From Caballeronia sp. NK8 (lineage in GTDB: Bacteria > Pseudomonadota > Gammaproteobacteria > Burkholderiales > Burkholderiaceae), in assembly GCF_018408855.1 (NCBI RefSeq), contig NZ_AP024328.1, positions 371,467-435,466 on the forward strand: a stretch of DNA of 64,000 bases, in the 5' to 3' direction. The notes below the pieces were generated by a model that saw only the letters and a list, made by a program, of their open reading frames with translations, did not search any database and was not told the DNA's origin. The position numbers and the translations under genes are program-made. Below are positions 33,944 through 41,546 of the stretch, piece after piece; the first letter of the stretch is position 1; each line of letters begins with the position of its first letter.

Positions 33944-34004
33944 AGAATAACGGCCGCGGTGCCTAGAAGCAGAGTCAAAAGCTGCCCAAATGTTGCGAGC
34001 TTTT
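33944..34004 (-). promoter_or_regulatory. Shared-type promoter P5
   Basis: AAAAG (34000-34004), 16 nt, AGCTTT (33978-33983), 28 nt, -10 TATTCT (33944-33949). Same spacing as P3 and P7. It drives only the candidate RNA at 33829-33936. Confidence 0.6.
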
Positions 34005-34139
34005 GCTTCCTTGACATTGCGCGGCGATCTGTAGAGTTGAACAGGCGTAACGGGGACTTTTCTCACCGCCTTCGTTCCGATAACTGACAGATTGGCGCCG
34101 TTCTAGCGTGCCGATTAACTCTCTCACCGATTAGGTGAA

Positions 34140-34156
34140 GATAACTGATCGTTATC
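34140..34156. promoter_or_regulatory. Inverted-repeat operator upstream of PRTRC D
   Basis: GATAAC-TGATC-GTTATC, with partial copies nearby (GATAACTGACAG at 34078-34089). It lies ~100 nt upstream of the ParM-like gene. Partition genes are commonly autoregulated at such sites; the binding protein is unknown. Confidence 0.5.
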
Positions 34157-34257
34157 CGGACGTTTGGAGAAAAGGAGCCGTCACCGCTGCCCGTCTGCCA
34201 CTTCTCGGTCAGATATCGGGCAGATAAGTGCACCTATCGAAAAACTCTGGAGAGAGA

Positions 34258-35286
34258 ATGAAAACGCATGCATCCGTCCTAGCCGTCGACGTCGGATATG
34301 GAAACACTAAGGTCGCTGTCCGAAACGGCTCGGAAGTATCCACGTTCATGTTCCCGTCGCTGACTCCGGACTATCAGGCCCGAACCATGACCAAGCAAAG
34401 CAACGGCGTGTTGAGGGCAATCAGGACCGTTGGAATCGAAGTGAACGGCAAGCAGTACGAGGTGGGACCGGAAGTGCCGCTGACCTCTCGCAACGGCGAC
34501 CCTGGGCGCACCCTTGTCGGTAACTACTGCACTACGGATAGCTATGAAGCACTCCTCGGTGGAGCGTTCCACTTCGCCAACGTGTCGTCGGTCGACAGGC
34601 TTGTGCTCGGACTGCCCGTTCAGACATTTCAACAACACGCCGAGGCGTTGCGCAGTAAGTTTTCGGGAACTCTGCAGTTCGGCGATGAGGAAGTTTGCGT
34701 CGGAAATTTGATGGTGCTGCCGCAACCGTTGGGCGCTCTGGTTCACTTCTCGCAACACCCCGACTTCAACCCGTCGCAGCGCAATATGATCATCGATGTC
34801 GGCTACTACACGACCGATTGGGTCGTCGCCAAGGGGCTTACGATGGAGGAGCGTCGTAGTGGCGGACACCAGAGCGGCGCATCGCACTTCTTCCAAAAGA
34901 TGGCGGAGCTGATCGGTGCAGCGACAAAAGAGTCGGCCCTAGCGATTGAAGAAATCGACGAAGCCGTTCGTGAAGGTGCGCCCTACTATGTGTTCAACGA
35001 AGAGATCAACCTTGAGCACTACGCTGCACAGGCACAGTCGGTCCCGGAAGCAGCGGTCAATGCGATCGGCAACTCCGTCGGTTCCACCAACGACATCCGC
35101 TGCATTTTCCTTACCGGCGGCGGTGCGGCGCTTTACGAGCCCGCTATCCGCGCGTTCTTTCCCCGCAACCGCATCGACGTCATGAAGAACGCGTGCTTCT
35201 CGAACGTCCGTGGGTTCTTTGCGGCCGGCGAGGCCACACAGATGCGCGAGCGCGATAAGAAGCGGAAGGAGGCTATGACCGCATGA
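34258..35286 (+). CDS. PRTRC system protein D (ParM/StbA-like actin-fold ATPase)
   Basis: 342 residues from ATG 34258 with GGAGAGAG upstream. Actin-like phosphate loops: VDVGYGNTKVAV (phosphate 1) and IIDVGYYTTDWVV (phosphate 2), with FLTGGGAALYEP (adenosine motif). The family polymerises to segregate plasmids. It is placed 15 kb from the rest of the PRTRC cassette, with an operator-like repeat upstream and a small partner overlapping its stop. Confidence 0.88.
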   Translation: MKTHASVLAVDVGYGNTKVAVRNGSEVSTFMFPSLTPDYQARTMTKQSNGVLRAIRTVGIEVNGKQYEVGPEVPLTSRNGDPGRTLVGNYCTTDSYEALLGGAFHFANVSSVDRLVLGLPVQTFQQHAEALRSKFSGTLQFGDEEVCVGNLMVLPQPLGALVHFSQHPDFNPSQRNMIIDVGYYTTDWVVAKGLTMEERRSGGHQSGASHFFQKMAELIGAATKESALAIEEIDEAVREGAPYYVFNEEINLEHYAAQAQSVPEAAVNAIGNSVGSTNDIRCIFLTGGGAALYEPAIRAFFPRNRIDVMKNACFSNVRGFFAAGEATQMRERDKKRKEAMTA

Positions 35287-35639
35287 CAGGGACTATCGAG
35301 ATCAAGCTGACAGTCAGCGAAGTTGTCACGCCCTCTTTGTTTGCTGCGTTAATGGAGGTCTCGAATCCTCGACAACGAGCTGCGCTGCTCAAACGTCTTG
35401 CGGACGACGCTCTTCGCGGCAGGGAAAACGCGGGTCTTGCCTATAGCGCCCAACAAGGGCGGACCGTCGAAACAGAGGTTTCCGACAGCGGAACGCTGCC
35501 TGCCCAAACGCAAGTGAAGCCCGCGTCGGTTGTGGACAGAAGGCCGCAGACGCTTGCCGATAGCAAGGAGGCGCCGTCTGAGACTAGCGACGATGCGCAT
35601 CTGAACTATTTAGCAGACAGCCTGTCGGCTTTTGCATAA
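35283..35639 (+). CDS. Partner of the ParM-like protein (118 aa)
   Basis: Start overlaps the upstream stop (ATGA). Globular N-terminal ~60 residues (VTPSLFAALMEVSNPRQRAA), then a low-complexity tail. The position and size resemble the StbB/ParR adaptors encoded after ParM-like proteins, which bind the centromere. No ribbon-helix-helix signature can be confirmed by eye. A GC-rich hairpin follows at ~35652-35682. Confidence 0.65.
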   Translation: MTGTIEIKLTVSEVVTPSLFAALMEVSNPRQRAALLKRLADDALRGRENAGLAYSAQQGRTVETEVSDSGTLPAQTQVKPASVVDRRPQTLADSKEAPSETSDDAHLNYLADSLSAFA

Positions 35640-35774
35640 GTTTCTGTCAAGGGGGCGGCGGGCATTGTCTCGCCGCCCGCCAGTGTCACCACCCTGCGCC
35701 TTGACTATCAACGTGTCGTGGCATCATTTCTCATAAGGCCGGGCAAGCGGTCGGAAAGTCCCTGAGAAAACGAA

Positions 35775-35927
35775 ATGACAATACTCGATACCTTCATGCA
35801 GTTCGATTGGACGCGCGCCGTTCGTGTCTGGATCTTAGTAGCAGCCGGGTTAGCTGCGTGGGAGTCGGCTTACCTGTTTCGTCGTGCCGTCTTTCGACCA
35901 CGCGAAGGTGCCGACGATGCTCGATAA
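35775..35927 (+). CDS. Small membrane protein (50 aa)
   Basis: ATG 35775, stop TAA 35925-35927. One hydrophobic segment (VRVWILVAAGLAAWESAYLF), basic tail. It overlaps the next gene by 11 nt in another frame. No family. Confidence 0.5.
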   Translation: MTILDTFMQFDWTRAVRVWILVAAGLAAWESAYLFRRAVFRPREGADDAR

Positions 35928-36150
35928 GTTCATGACATTACCCCTAGTCGCCCGTCGCGCCGTCACTGCGATCACTCTTTTTTTCGTTGCCTGCGTCGCA
36001 GCTCGCCTGCCGGATACACCATTTTGTAACTGGATCTTCGGGCTCTCTCTCGTCGGCTCCTTTTGGGCCAGCGGCGTGATGGTTCCGGCGATTAAGGTCG
36101 TGCTCTATGTGTTCAAAGTTGCCCTGAGAATCAAGGCTAGTTCATGGTGA
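35917..36150 (+). CDS. Small membrane protein (77 aa)
   Basis: ATG 35917. Two hydrophobic segments (AVTAITLFFVACVAARL and WIFGLSLVGSFWASGVMVPAI) indicate two transmembrane helices. Overlaps the preceding 50-aa gene and ends before a strong terminator. No family recognised. Confidence 0.55.
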   Translation: MLDKFMTLPLVARRAVTAITLFFVACVAARLPDTPFCNWIFGLSLVGSFWASGVMVPAIKVVLYVFKVALRIKASSW

Positions 36151-36167
36151 GCACCGACGCTATGGAC

Positions 36168-36202
36168 AAAAAAAACCCGGCGTTTTGGCCGGGTTTTTTA
36201 TT
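36168..36202. terminator. Bidirectional intrinsic terminator
   Basis: AAAACCCGGC-GTTTT-GGCCGGGTTTT flanked by A and T runs, between convergent genes ending at 36150 (+) and 36217 (-). Confidence 0.85.
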
Positions 36203-36216
36203 AATAGCGATGGTTA

Positions 36217-36441
36217 TCAATGCAATAGGGTCACCCCCTGGGCGTTCGCCTGTCGACGAATGCAGTAAAACCAAGCAGTGTCCAGCGTGACGCCTTGTTT
36301 CTCCAGTCGGGCATGACCGCCACGCTTCCTGTCGATCACGTCATAGGCTTCCGCCTCCGACTTCCCTACTCTGACCGAGCCGTTTTCGACGCCGGAAGTT
36401 GCCACGATCTCATACCGGCCAACAATCATGCTGAAGCTCAT
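36217..36441 (-). CDS. Small unknown protein (74 aa)
   Basis: ATG 36441 with GGAGAAAAGG upstream. Mixed beta/alpha (YEIVATSGVENGSVRVGKSEAEAYDVI). It has a structured leader (36463-36507). No family recognised. Confidence 0.6.
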   Translation of the reverse strand: MSFSMIVGRYEIVATSGVENGSVRVGKSEAEAYDVIDRKRGGHARLEKQGVTLDTAWFYCIRRQANAQGVTLLH

Positions 36442-36462
36442 TTCCTTTTCTCCATTGGAAAA

Positions 36463-36507
36463 GCTCGGGCGGATTGCGGCCCCAGCGGGGACGAATCCCC
36501 ACCGGGC
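36463..36507 (-). promoter_or_regulatory. Leader pseudoknot-like element (74-aa gene)
   Basis: Minus-strand 10-bp stem CCCGGUGGGG/CCCCGCUGGG, loop AUUCGU. GGAUU is complementary to AAUCC 3' of the stem. Among the best members. Confidence 0.6.
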
Positions 36508-36549
36508 AAAAGCTACTATTAGCGGCCAGTCGGCCGCGGAATCAAACAA

Positions 36550-37632
36550 TTAGACGTGCAGTGCTTCGCGTTCGTCGCCGCGCACCACCATTGCAACGGC
36601 CGGGCGATGCGCTGCCTGCGATGCAAACCACTCGTCCGCAAAATCGGTTTCCCGCTTTTTAGGCCGGTGAACCATAGCCGTGTAGCCTTCAGCTCGCAGC
36701 CGCTTCGCCAGCTTCAATGCGGCATCGACGCCCGGCGATTTGCCGGTGCGGGGATCGACCGCATCGAAGTCCGCGAAGATGTGAACGACGCGGATTCCGA
36801 GGCCGTCCGGCACAACGAAATCGGCGAGAAGGATTCGATTCAGGCAGTACCAGACCGGCACATCGAAGAGCATGTGCGCGGCATACGCCGTTTCGAGGCC
36901 TTCCGCGACGCCAACTTCGCCATCGACTGGATCCATCAGCCGGACTGCGCCGCCGTTAAGCTTATGAAGCGTCACGTCGTTCAGCTTGGCCGGAAGGATC
37001 TCGCCATCGTTAGTGACGATCGACGCCTTCGCCGGTTTCGAGCGTTCAAGGAACGTGCGGTGCAGCGTTCCAAGTCGGCCGTCCGGCAGCGTGAAGCGAG
37101 CGAGGATGCCCGGCCACTGACCGATAACTTTCTTCTCGTGGCGGTAATCGAGCATCGCCATGCGCAGCGCCGCGGACGGCGCCACTGTGAGACCCGGCAC
37201 CCGCTCGCGCAGGTACCGCGGAACGAGGCCATCGGACCCGACCAGCGTCGCGCGATCCCACATTGAGTCGAGGCGCTTGCGCGCCCACTCGGGATCGACC
37301 TTTCGGCCAGGCGCCGGGGCCCCCGGTTGCGCACGGTTTTGCCGTACATCGGCCAGACTGCCGCCTTCGAGTTCGATCATGAGTTCGCGGAAGGTCATTC
37401 CGGCGGACTTGCAGATGAGCTCGAAGCCGTCGCCGGCTTTTCGGTCGCCGTCGTTGCACTTGCGGCAGACCCAGTCGCCGCGGCCGCGGTTGTTGTCGTA
37501 TGTGAAGCGGTCGTTTCCGCCGCAGATGGCACAGGGTGCGCCCTTCCCGGTTAATGAGCTTGCGGGCACTCCATACTTCTGGAGTAACGCAATCCACTGT
37601 TCCGGGGACAGCTTGACGTCCTTTACATTCAT
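36550..37632 (-). CDS. Zinc-finger/Toprim DNA primase
   Basis: 360 residues from the ATG at 37632. N-terminal zinc motif CAICGGNDRF ... CRKCNDG (P4-type primase zinc-binding domain). The Toprim region holds VGVAEGLETAYAA and HIFADFDAVDPRTG (the E and DxD metal residues). It makes primers for plasmid replication or for lagging-strand synthesis after transfer. There is no helicase domain. A shared-type 5' hairpin (37659-37682) lies in its leader. Confidence 0.85.
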   Translation of the reverse strand: MNVKDVKLSPEQWIALLQKYGVPASSLTGKGAPCAICGGNDRFTYDNNRGRGDWVCRKCNDGDRKAGDGFELICKSAGMTFRELMIELEGGSLADVRQNRAQPGAPAPGRKVDPEWARKRLDSMWDRATLVGSDGLVPRYLRERVPGLTVAPSAALRMAMLDYRHEKKVIGQWPGILARFTLPDGRLGTLHRTFLERSKPAKASIVTNDGEILPAKLNDVTLHKLNGGAVRLMDPVDGEVGVAEGLETAYAAHMLFDVPVWYCLNRILLADFVVPDGLGIRVVHIFADFDAVDPRTGKSPGVDAALKLAKRLRAEGYTAMVHRPKKRETDFADEWFASQAAHRPAVAMVVRGDEREALHV

Positions 37633-37658
37633 TGTCACTCCAGTTGTGGTGTGGTTGA

Positions 37659-37682
37659 GGTCGATGCCTGAACAGGCGGTGA
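37659..37682 (-). promoter_or_regulatory. Shared 5' hairpin without the conserved promoter
   Basis: CACC, stem GCCUG-UU-CAGGC, then ATCGACC. It follows a terminator (37693-37742), and no TANNNT/AGCTTT match is seen upstream. So the hairpin itself, not only the promoter, is conserved. Confidence 0.5.
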
Positions 37683-37692
37683 AACCGTGCTC

Positions 37693-37742
37693 AAAAAAGC
37701 CGTCCGACTCGCGCGAGGCGAGCACGGCGGGCGGCTTTTTTC
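37693..37742. terminator. Bidirectional terminator upstream of primase leader
   Basis: AAAAAAGCCG ... CGGCTTTTTT with an inner GC-rich stem. A plus-strand 28-codon frame (37783-37869) nearby is not convincing as a gene. Confidence 0.65.
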
Positions 37743-37886
37743 AGCAGGGAAAGGGAAAGGTGGTGTAGCGACGAACGCGGCCATGTCGCGCAAGAAAGAG
37801 ACGCTTCGCCGCTTCGCCGACCGTTTCCGGTTCGACGAAGCAACGAAGGTGAGGAGATACAGGAAGTGAGGTGAGCCGTTACGGGA

Positions 37887-38423
37887 TCAGATCGCAGCCC
37901 ACTCGCGCCGCGTCAGAAATCCACGGAACGGGATGTCGTCGTCGTCGAACCCGCCACCTCCCCCATACGACGTCGATTGCGGTTCGCGATTCGCCGGCGC
38001 AGGGTTGCTGGATCGCGGCTGCTGCGAACGTTCTTGACGTGCAGGGCGCTGGCTCTCGAAACCATCATTGGATGAAGGATCGCCGGCGGAGCGGCCGCCG
38101 AGCATTTGCATCTGGTCTGCGACGATTTCCGTCGAGTACCGCTCTTGCCCGGCCTGGTCCGTCCACTTTCGCGTGCGGATTCTGCCTTCGATATAAACCG
38201 ACGAGCCCTTTTTCAGGTATTCGCTCACGATCTCTGCCAGCCGACCGAAGAACGACACTCGGTGCCACTCGGTCTGCTCCTTCATTTCGCCCGACGCTTT
38301 GTCTTTGTAACGATCGGTCGTTGCGAGTCGGATATTCGCGACCGCATCGCCGCTAGGCAGGTAGCGCGTCTCAGGGTCTGCCCCGAGGTTGCCTACGAGA
38401 ATGACTTTGTTTACTGATGCCAT
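37887..38423 (-). CDS. ssb: Single-stranded DNA-binding protein with extended C-terminus
   Basis: 178 residues from the ATG at 38423. OB-fold SSB domain (residues 1-110: [17 protein letters not shown]... [21 protein letters not shown]). The linker is Gly/Gln/Ser-rich. The acidic tip DDDDIPF is present but is followed by 12 more residues ([12 protein letters not shown]). In ordinary SSB the tip is the very C-terminus and docks partner proteins. The extension may mask or modify that docking. It lies between the primase and KfrB-like genes in a replication module. Confidence 0.92.
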   Translation of the reverse strand: MASVNKVILVGNLGADPETRYLPSGDAVANIRLATTDRYKDKASGEMKEQTEWHRVSFFGRLAEIVSEYLKKGSSVYIEGRIRTRKWTDQAGQERYSTEIVADQMQMLGGRSAGDPSSNDGFESQRPARQERSQQPRSSNPAPANREPQSTSYGGGGGFDDDDIPFRGFLTRREWAAI

Positions 38424-38434
38424 AAAAAGCTCCG

Positions 38435-39220
38435 TTACGATTTCTTGGAAATAGACCAAAGCCACTTGTCCCAGAGCACTTGCGCGCCGCTGGCGTCGAG
38501 CTTGGGTCGGCCACGTTTATCGACGGCAGGTACCTTGATCTTGCCAAGGCGCCTGACCTCTATGCGATCGCCAACTTTGCAGTGCGCTTCAGCGATCGCG
38601 TCGCGAAGACCCTCGCCTTGCAGCACGTCAACGCCTGTATGGTGCTCGAGCGCGATGCAGAACGATTCGTAGGTCTTCCCCGGTCGTTTGCCGTCGGGGA
38701 ACTCCTTCTCGCCCCACTCTTTCAACACGCCATAACGCGCGCGCTCACCCGGTCGACGCGATGACTCTGCGGCTCGCGCTGGCGTCGGCGCGATGGCCTC
38801 AACGATTTGTTGGGGCGGTCGCGCGTTGCTTGCAGCGGCCGTACGGGTTGCCGCACCCGTAAGCTCTGGAGGCGTTTCTGTCGGATGAGCGTCCCTGACA
38901 GCAGCCGCAATCGCCTCTGTCAGCGAACCCTTGTGTTCACGCAGAACTTCCCAGTGCGGAGCAAGCGCCGGGATCAGCTTCATTCCGACGGCGGTTGGCT
39001 TTAGCTGGTAGTCAAAGGCTGGGTAAAACTGCACGACGACATCGCCCTCGTCGCGAAAGAGCATCGGTTGGCCTGCTATCGCGATTTGCCGTTCGTTGGC
39101 ACCGCCCTTACCGACCTCAACCGGGGATGAATGGCTTGTGGGATTGTCGCTGCGACGCTGCGGCTGCGGCGTCACTCCGAAAAACGTCCCGATCAGCCGG
39201 CCGAATGTTGATGTGCTCAT
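38435..39220 (-). CDS. KfrB-like domain protein (261 aa)
   Basis: Disordered N-terminus and Ala/Pro/Arg-rich middle. The C-terminal ~90 residues ([19 protein letters not shown] ... [15 protein letters not shown]) match the KfrB/LPD-type motif seen in plasmid proteins and relaxases (G-x-hydrophobic..SYfV.L...VGD.V.L...G). Probably DNA- or protein-binding in plasmid maintenance. It ends 11 nt before the ssb start. Confidence 0.65.
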   Translation of the reverse strand: MSTSTFGRLIGTFFGVTPQPQRRSDNPTSHSSPVEVGKGGANERQIAIAGQPMLFRDEGDVVVQFYPAFDYQLKPTAVGMKLIPALAPHWEVLREHKGSLTEAIAAAVRDAHPTETPPELTGAATRTAAASNARPPQQIVEAIAPTPARAAESSRRPGERARYGVLKEWGEKEFPDGKRPGKTYESFCIALEHHTGVDVLQGEGLRDAIAEAHCKVGDRIEVRRLGKIKVPAVDKRGRPKLDASGAQVLWDKWLWSISKKS

Positions 39221-39230
39221 CGTCGGCCTC

Positions 39231-39665
39231 CTACACCAGCGTGCCGAAGCACTCGCGACGCACCTCTTCCATGTCGCGCTTGAGCAGCGGGTTGCTCAGG
39301 ATGACGTCTTGCAAGAACTCGGGATCGACGCCGTTGATCTGGCAGACGAACCGATACGGCAGCGCCCCGCTCCAGAACTCCATGACCCAGCCGAGCGTTG
39401 CTCGGTAGTCTTCGAGTTCCATCTTCTTTCTGTTTCTGAGTCGCTCGCTGAACAGTACAGCGCAGTCCATCAACGACTCGGGCATGTTGTCGCCGCGTCT
39501 GCTGTCAGTCGCAAGACTGATCAACGCGTCGACCATTTTGTCTTTTACCGCCTCGCTCCACAGATGCGGATCGGGGAGAGGATCAGGCTTGGCTCGGGCA
39601 CGCGTAATCGGCGCAGGAGGAGCGTCGAACATGTCCAGTTGCCATGCTGCTACTTCTGCTTGCAT
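39231..39665 (-). CDS. Unknown protein (144 aa)
   Basis: ATG 39665, GGAG upstream. Helical, with LWSEAVKDKMVDALISLATDS and RDMEEVRRECFG. Pro-rich N-terminus. Own structured leader (39681-39723). No family recognised. Confidence 0.6.
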   Translation of the reverse strand: MQAEVAAWQLDMFDAPPAPITRARAKPDPLPDPHLWSEAVKDKMVDALISLATDSRRGDNMPESLMDCAVLFSERLRNRKKMELEDYRATLGWVMEFWSGALPYRFVCQINGVDPEFLQDVILSNPLLKRDMEEVRRECFGTLV

Positions 39666-39680
39666 GGGAATCTCCGAATA

Positions 39681-39723
39681 AACGGGAACCCATGCCCGCA
39701 ACGGGATGGTTTCCCGTTGGGGT
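39681..39723 (-). promoter_or_regulatory. Leader pseudoknot-like element (144-aa gene)
   Basis: Minus-strand 7-bp stem CAACGGG/CCCGUUG, loop AAACCAU. GGGAAACCAU is complementary to the downstream AUGGGUUCCC, which would compete with the stem. Confidence 0.55.
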
Positions 39724-39773
39724 GAGGGGTCAAGACCGCCCGCGCGGGCAGTCTTGACATTCAGGCGTAGCGA

Positions 39774-40073
39774 CTAGTCGTCGGTGCCTGTCTTAAGTGG
39801 AACGACCACTGCGGACTTGGCGTACTGACGTTTGATGGGCGTGACATTGGCGTCGGCGGTAGCCGGAGCGACAACGGCGGGCGCGTGCGCCTTCGAATCC
39901 TCAGCTTTCTCCTCTTTCAACGCCGCTTTAATGGATCTCTTGATCCAGACCGCGACGGTGAAGGAGACAAACAGAAAGGCGAAGAACGAGTGCGCGGCAA
40001 ACCACAGGGCAAAGCAAACAGCGACCAACCAGCCGGGCGATTTCATCGCCTTCATTACTAACTGCTTCGGCAT
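39774..40073 (-). CDS. Single-span membrane protein (99 aa)
   Basis: ATG 40073 with GGAGAG upstream. One or two hydrophobic segments at ~14-42 (WLVAVCFALWFAAHSFFAFLF), then a Lys/Glu-rich and Ala/Pro-rich cytoplasmic tail. No family. It is the first gene after promoter P7. Confidence 0.6.
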   Translation of the reverse strand: MPKQLVMKAMKSPGWLVAVCFALWFAAHSFFAFLFVSFTVAVWIKRSIKAALKEEKAEDSKAHAPAVVAPATADANVTPIKRQYAKSAVVVPLKTGTDD

Positions 40074-40090
40074 TTTTCTCTCCAGAAAAA

Positions 40091-40130
40091 GACGCACTAG
40101 GGGATGTCCATCCAGTACAACGCTGGATGG
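40091..40130 (-). promoter_or_regulatory. Leader pseudoknot-like element (99-aa gene)
   Basis: Minus-strand 8-bp stem CCAUCCAG/CUGGAUGG. Loop GCGUU can pair (with wobbles) with AGUGC downstream. The weakest member. Confidence 0.4.
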
Positions 40131-40272
40131 TTTTCGATGCTCGGGTGAGCAGGAAAAACGGGCGCGCGGAGAGACGCTTTCGTCACGGCTCGATGAAGGC
40201 GTGGCGGAAGCAGCTCACTGCGGATGAAAGAAGAGATCGCAAGCGCGCGCACTCATGCTCAGCGGCGGCTTG

Positions 40273-40366
40273 GGTCGATGCGTCGGTGACGCGGGGATAA
40301 CAGGCAATTTACGCGGTGGGCCGCGAGCGCGTGCGCGCAAAAGCTTCCAATTTCACACCGCCTTTC
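40273..40366 (-). promoter_or_regulatory. Shared-type promoter P7
   Basis: GAAAG (40362-40366), 16 nt, AGCTTT (40340-40345), 28 nt, -10 TAAATT (40306-40311), ATCCCC, hairpin GCGUC/GACGC, ATCGACC (40273-40300). The sequence around GAAAG-AGCTTT is nearly the same as at P3. Confidence 0.65.
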
Positions 40367-40460
40367 GATTTTCGGCGCGGAACGTGGCAGCGCCGCGGTG
40401 CTCCCTTGACTTCCATTTGCCCTTGGCATGCTAGTTACATGCTCAACAGGGAGGCAGCGA

Positions 40461-41147
40461 ATGTTCTTCGAAATGCTTGTCGCAGTCGGCGGCTACCGCG
40501 TATTCAAAGCCATAAAGCGGCTCAGCCGATCCGGTTCGCGCAGCGCCCATCGCGCAAAACGCTCGTCGGACGATATCGGTGCGGCCGGCGAAGCTCTGGC
40601 TCAAGCAAAGCTTCGAACGACCCTCAAATGGCTGTGCGGCGATAATTTTTACCTGCACGAAGGGACGCTACTGATAGAACACGCTCCCGGGACTGCGTTC
40701 CCTACCGCAGAGATTGATCACCTCGCGATCACGCCGTTCGGCGTCTTCGTTTTCGAGACGAAGAATTGGTCCGGCCGCATCGCGCCGTCGAATCGACCCG
40801 GGACCCTGACACGGACTGCGCCCAACGGTAAGGCGGAAGACCGACGCTCGCCGATCGAGCAGAACCGCAGCAAGATCCGCTTCCTCCGAGAGCAGCTTCC
40901 TGCTATGTGGCCGGTCGCTGGCGCGGGTCTATTCGTGTCGCCAGAAGTCGTCCTGCATCCGGAGCTTTCGACCGATCTATTGTCGTTGGCCGACCTTCCA
41001 CACTGGTTGCGTTCCAAGCGCGCGGCGTACGGCGGCAGGTCAACTGTGGACGTCGCGAAGGCGCGTGCCGCGGTGCTCATGTACGCGGACGATTCTCCTG
41101 ATGGTTTCATCGCGCACAAGGTTCGGGCCAAGCGTCGATACCGGTAA
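40461..41147 (+). CDS. NERD-domain protein
   Basis: 228 residues from ATG 40461 with GGGAGG upstream. NERD (nuclease-related) domain: GAAGEALAQ (E), AEIDHLAITPFGVFVFETKNWSG (D, E-x-K). The N-terminus is partly hydrophobic and may sit at the membrane. NERD proteins are predicted nucleases, often on plasmids. It stands alone on the plus strand, and its stop is inside the palindrome CGGTAATTACCG (41142-41153), a possible operator. Confidence 0.8.
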   Translation: MFFEMLVAVGGYRVFKAIKRLSRSGSRSAHRAKRSSDDIGAAGEALAQAKLRTTLKWLCGDNFYLHEGTLLIEHAPGTAFPTAEIDHLAITPFGVFVFETKNWSGRIAPSNRPGTLTRTAPNGKAEDRRSPIEQNRSKIRFLREQLPAMWPVAGAGLFVSPEVVLHPELSTDLLSLADLPHWLRSKRAAYGGRSTVDVAKARAAVLMYADDSPDGFIAHKVRAKRRYR

Positions 41148-41546
41148 TTACCGAAAGTTTCAAGCGCTGACCCTAGGTAATTGCTTCCATGTAAATTCTT
41201 AAAAAACGCTTAAGTGTTGCAACTTTGAACCGTTAATCGTTTGCGAAAGTGCCGAAAAACACCGCCTTTCGCATTCTGAGATCGAAAGACGGGTAAAAAA
41301 CGGCGTCTTTTACCATCGGACGTTCGCGAAGGCGCCGTTACGATCGCTTACATGTCGAGCGGAAGGAGCGGCAGATGCACCGACGGATTGCACAGGATGA
41401 GAGAAGGCAGCGACTGACTGCGGCAAAGGCTCTTGCCCTCTAGTGTGCCTGGGTGTGTACCGGTATGACCCTTTTATCCGCGAGCGAAGCCCTCGCGGCG
41501 TTTGATCGCAGCGCACGAGAACGCTGTCACAATCCGGAGAGAAGTT
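41148..41546. other. Intergenic region upstream of the coiled-coil/FlhDC-like operon
   Basis: Holds inverted repeats likely to be operators: CGGTAATTACCG (41142-41153) and GGTAAAA/TTTTACC (41292-41314). No gene. It probably carries the promoter for the genes at 41547-44631. Confidence 0.5.
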
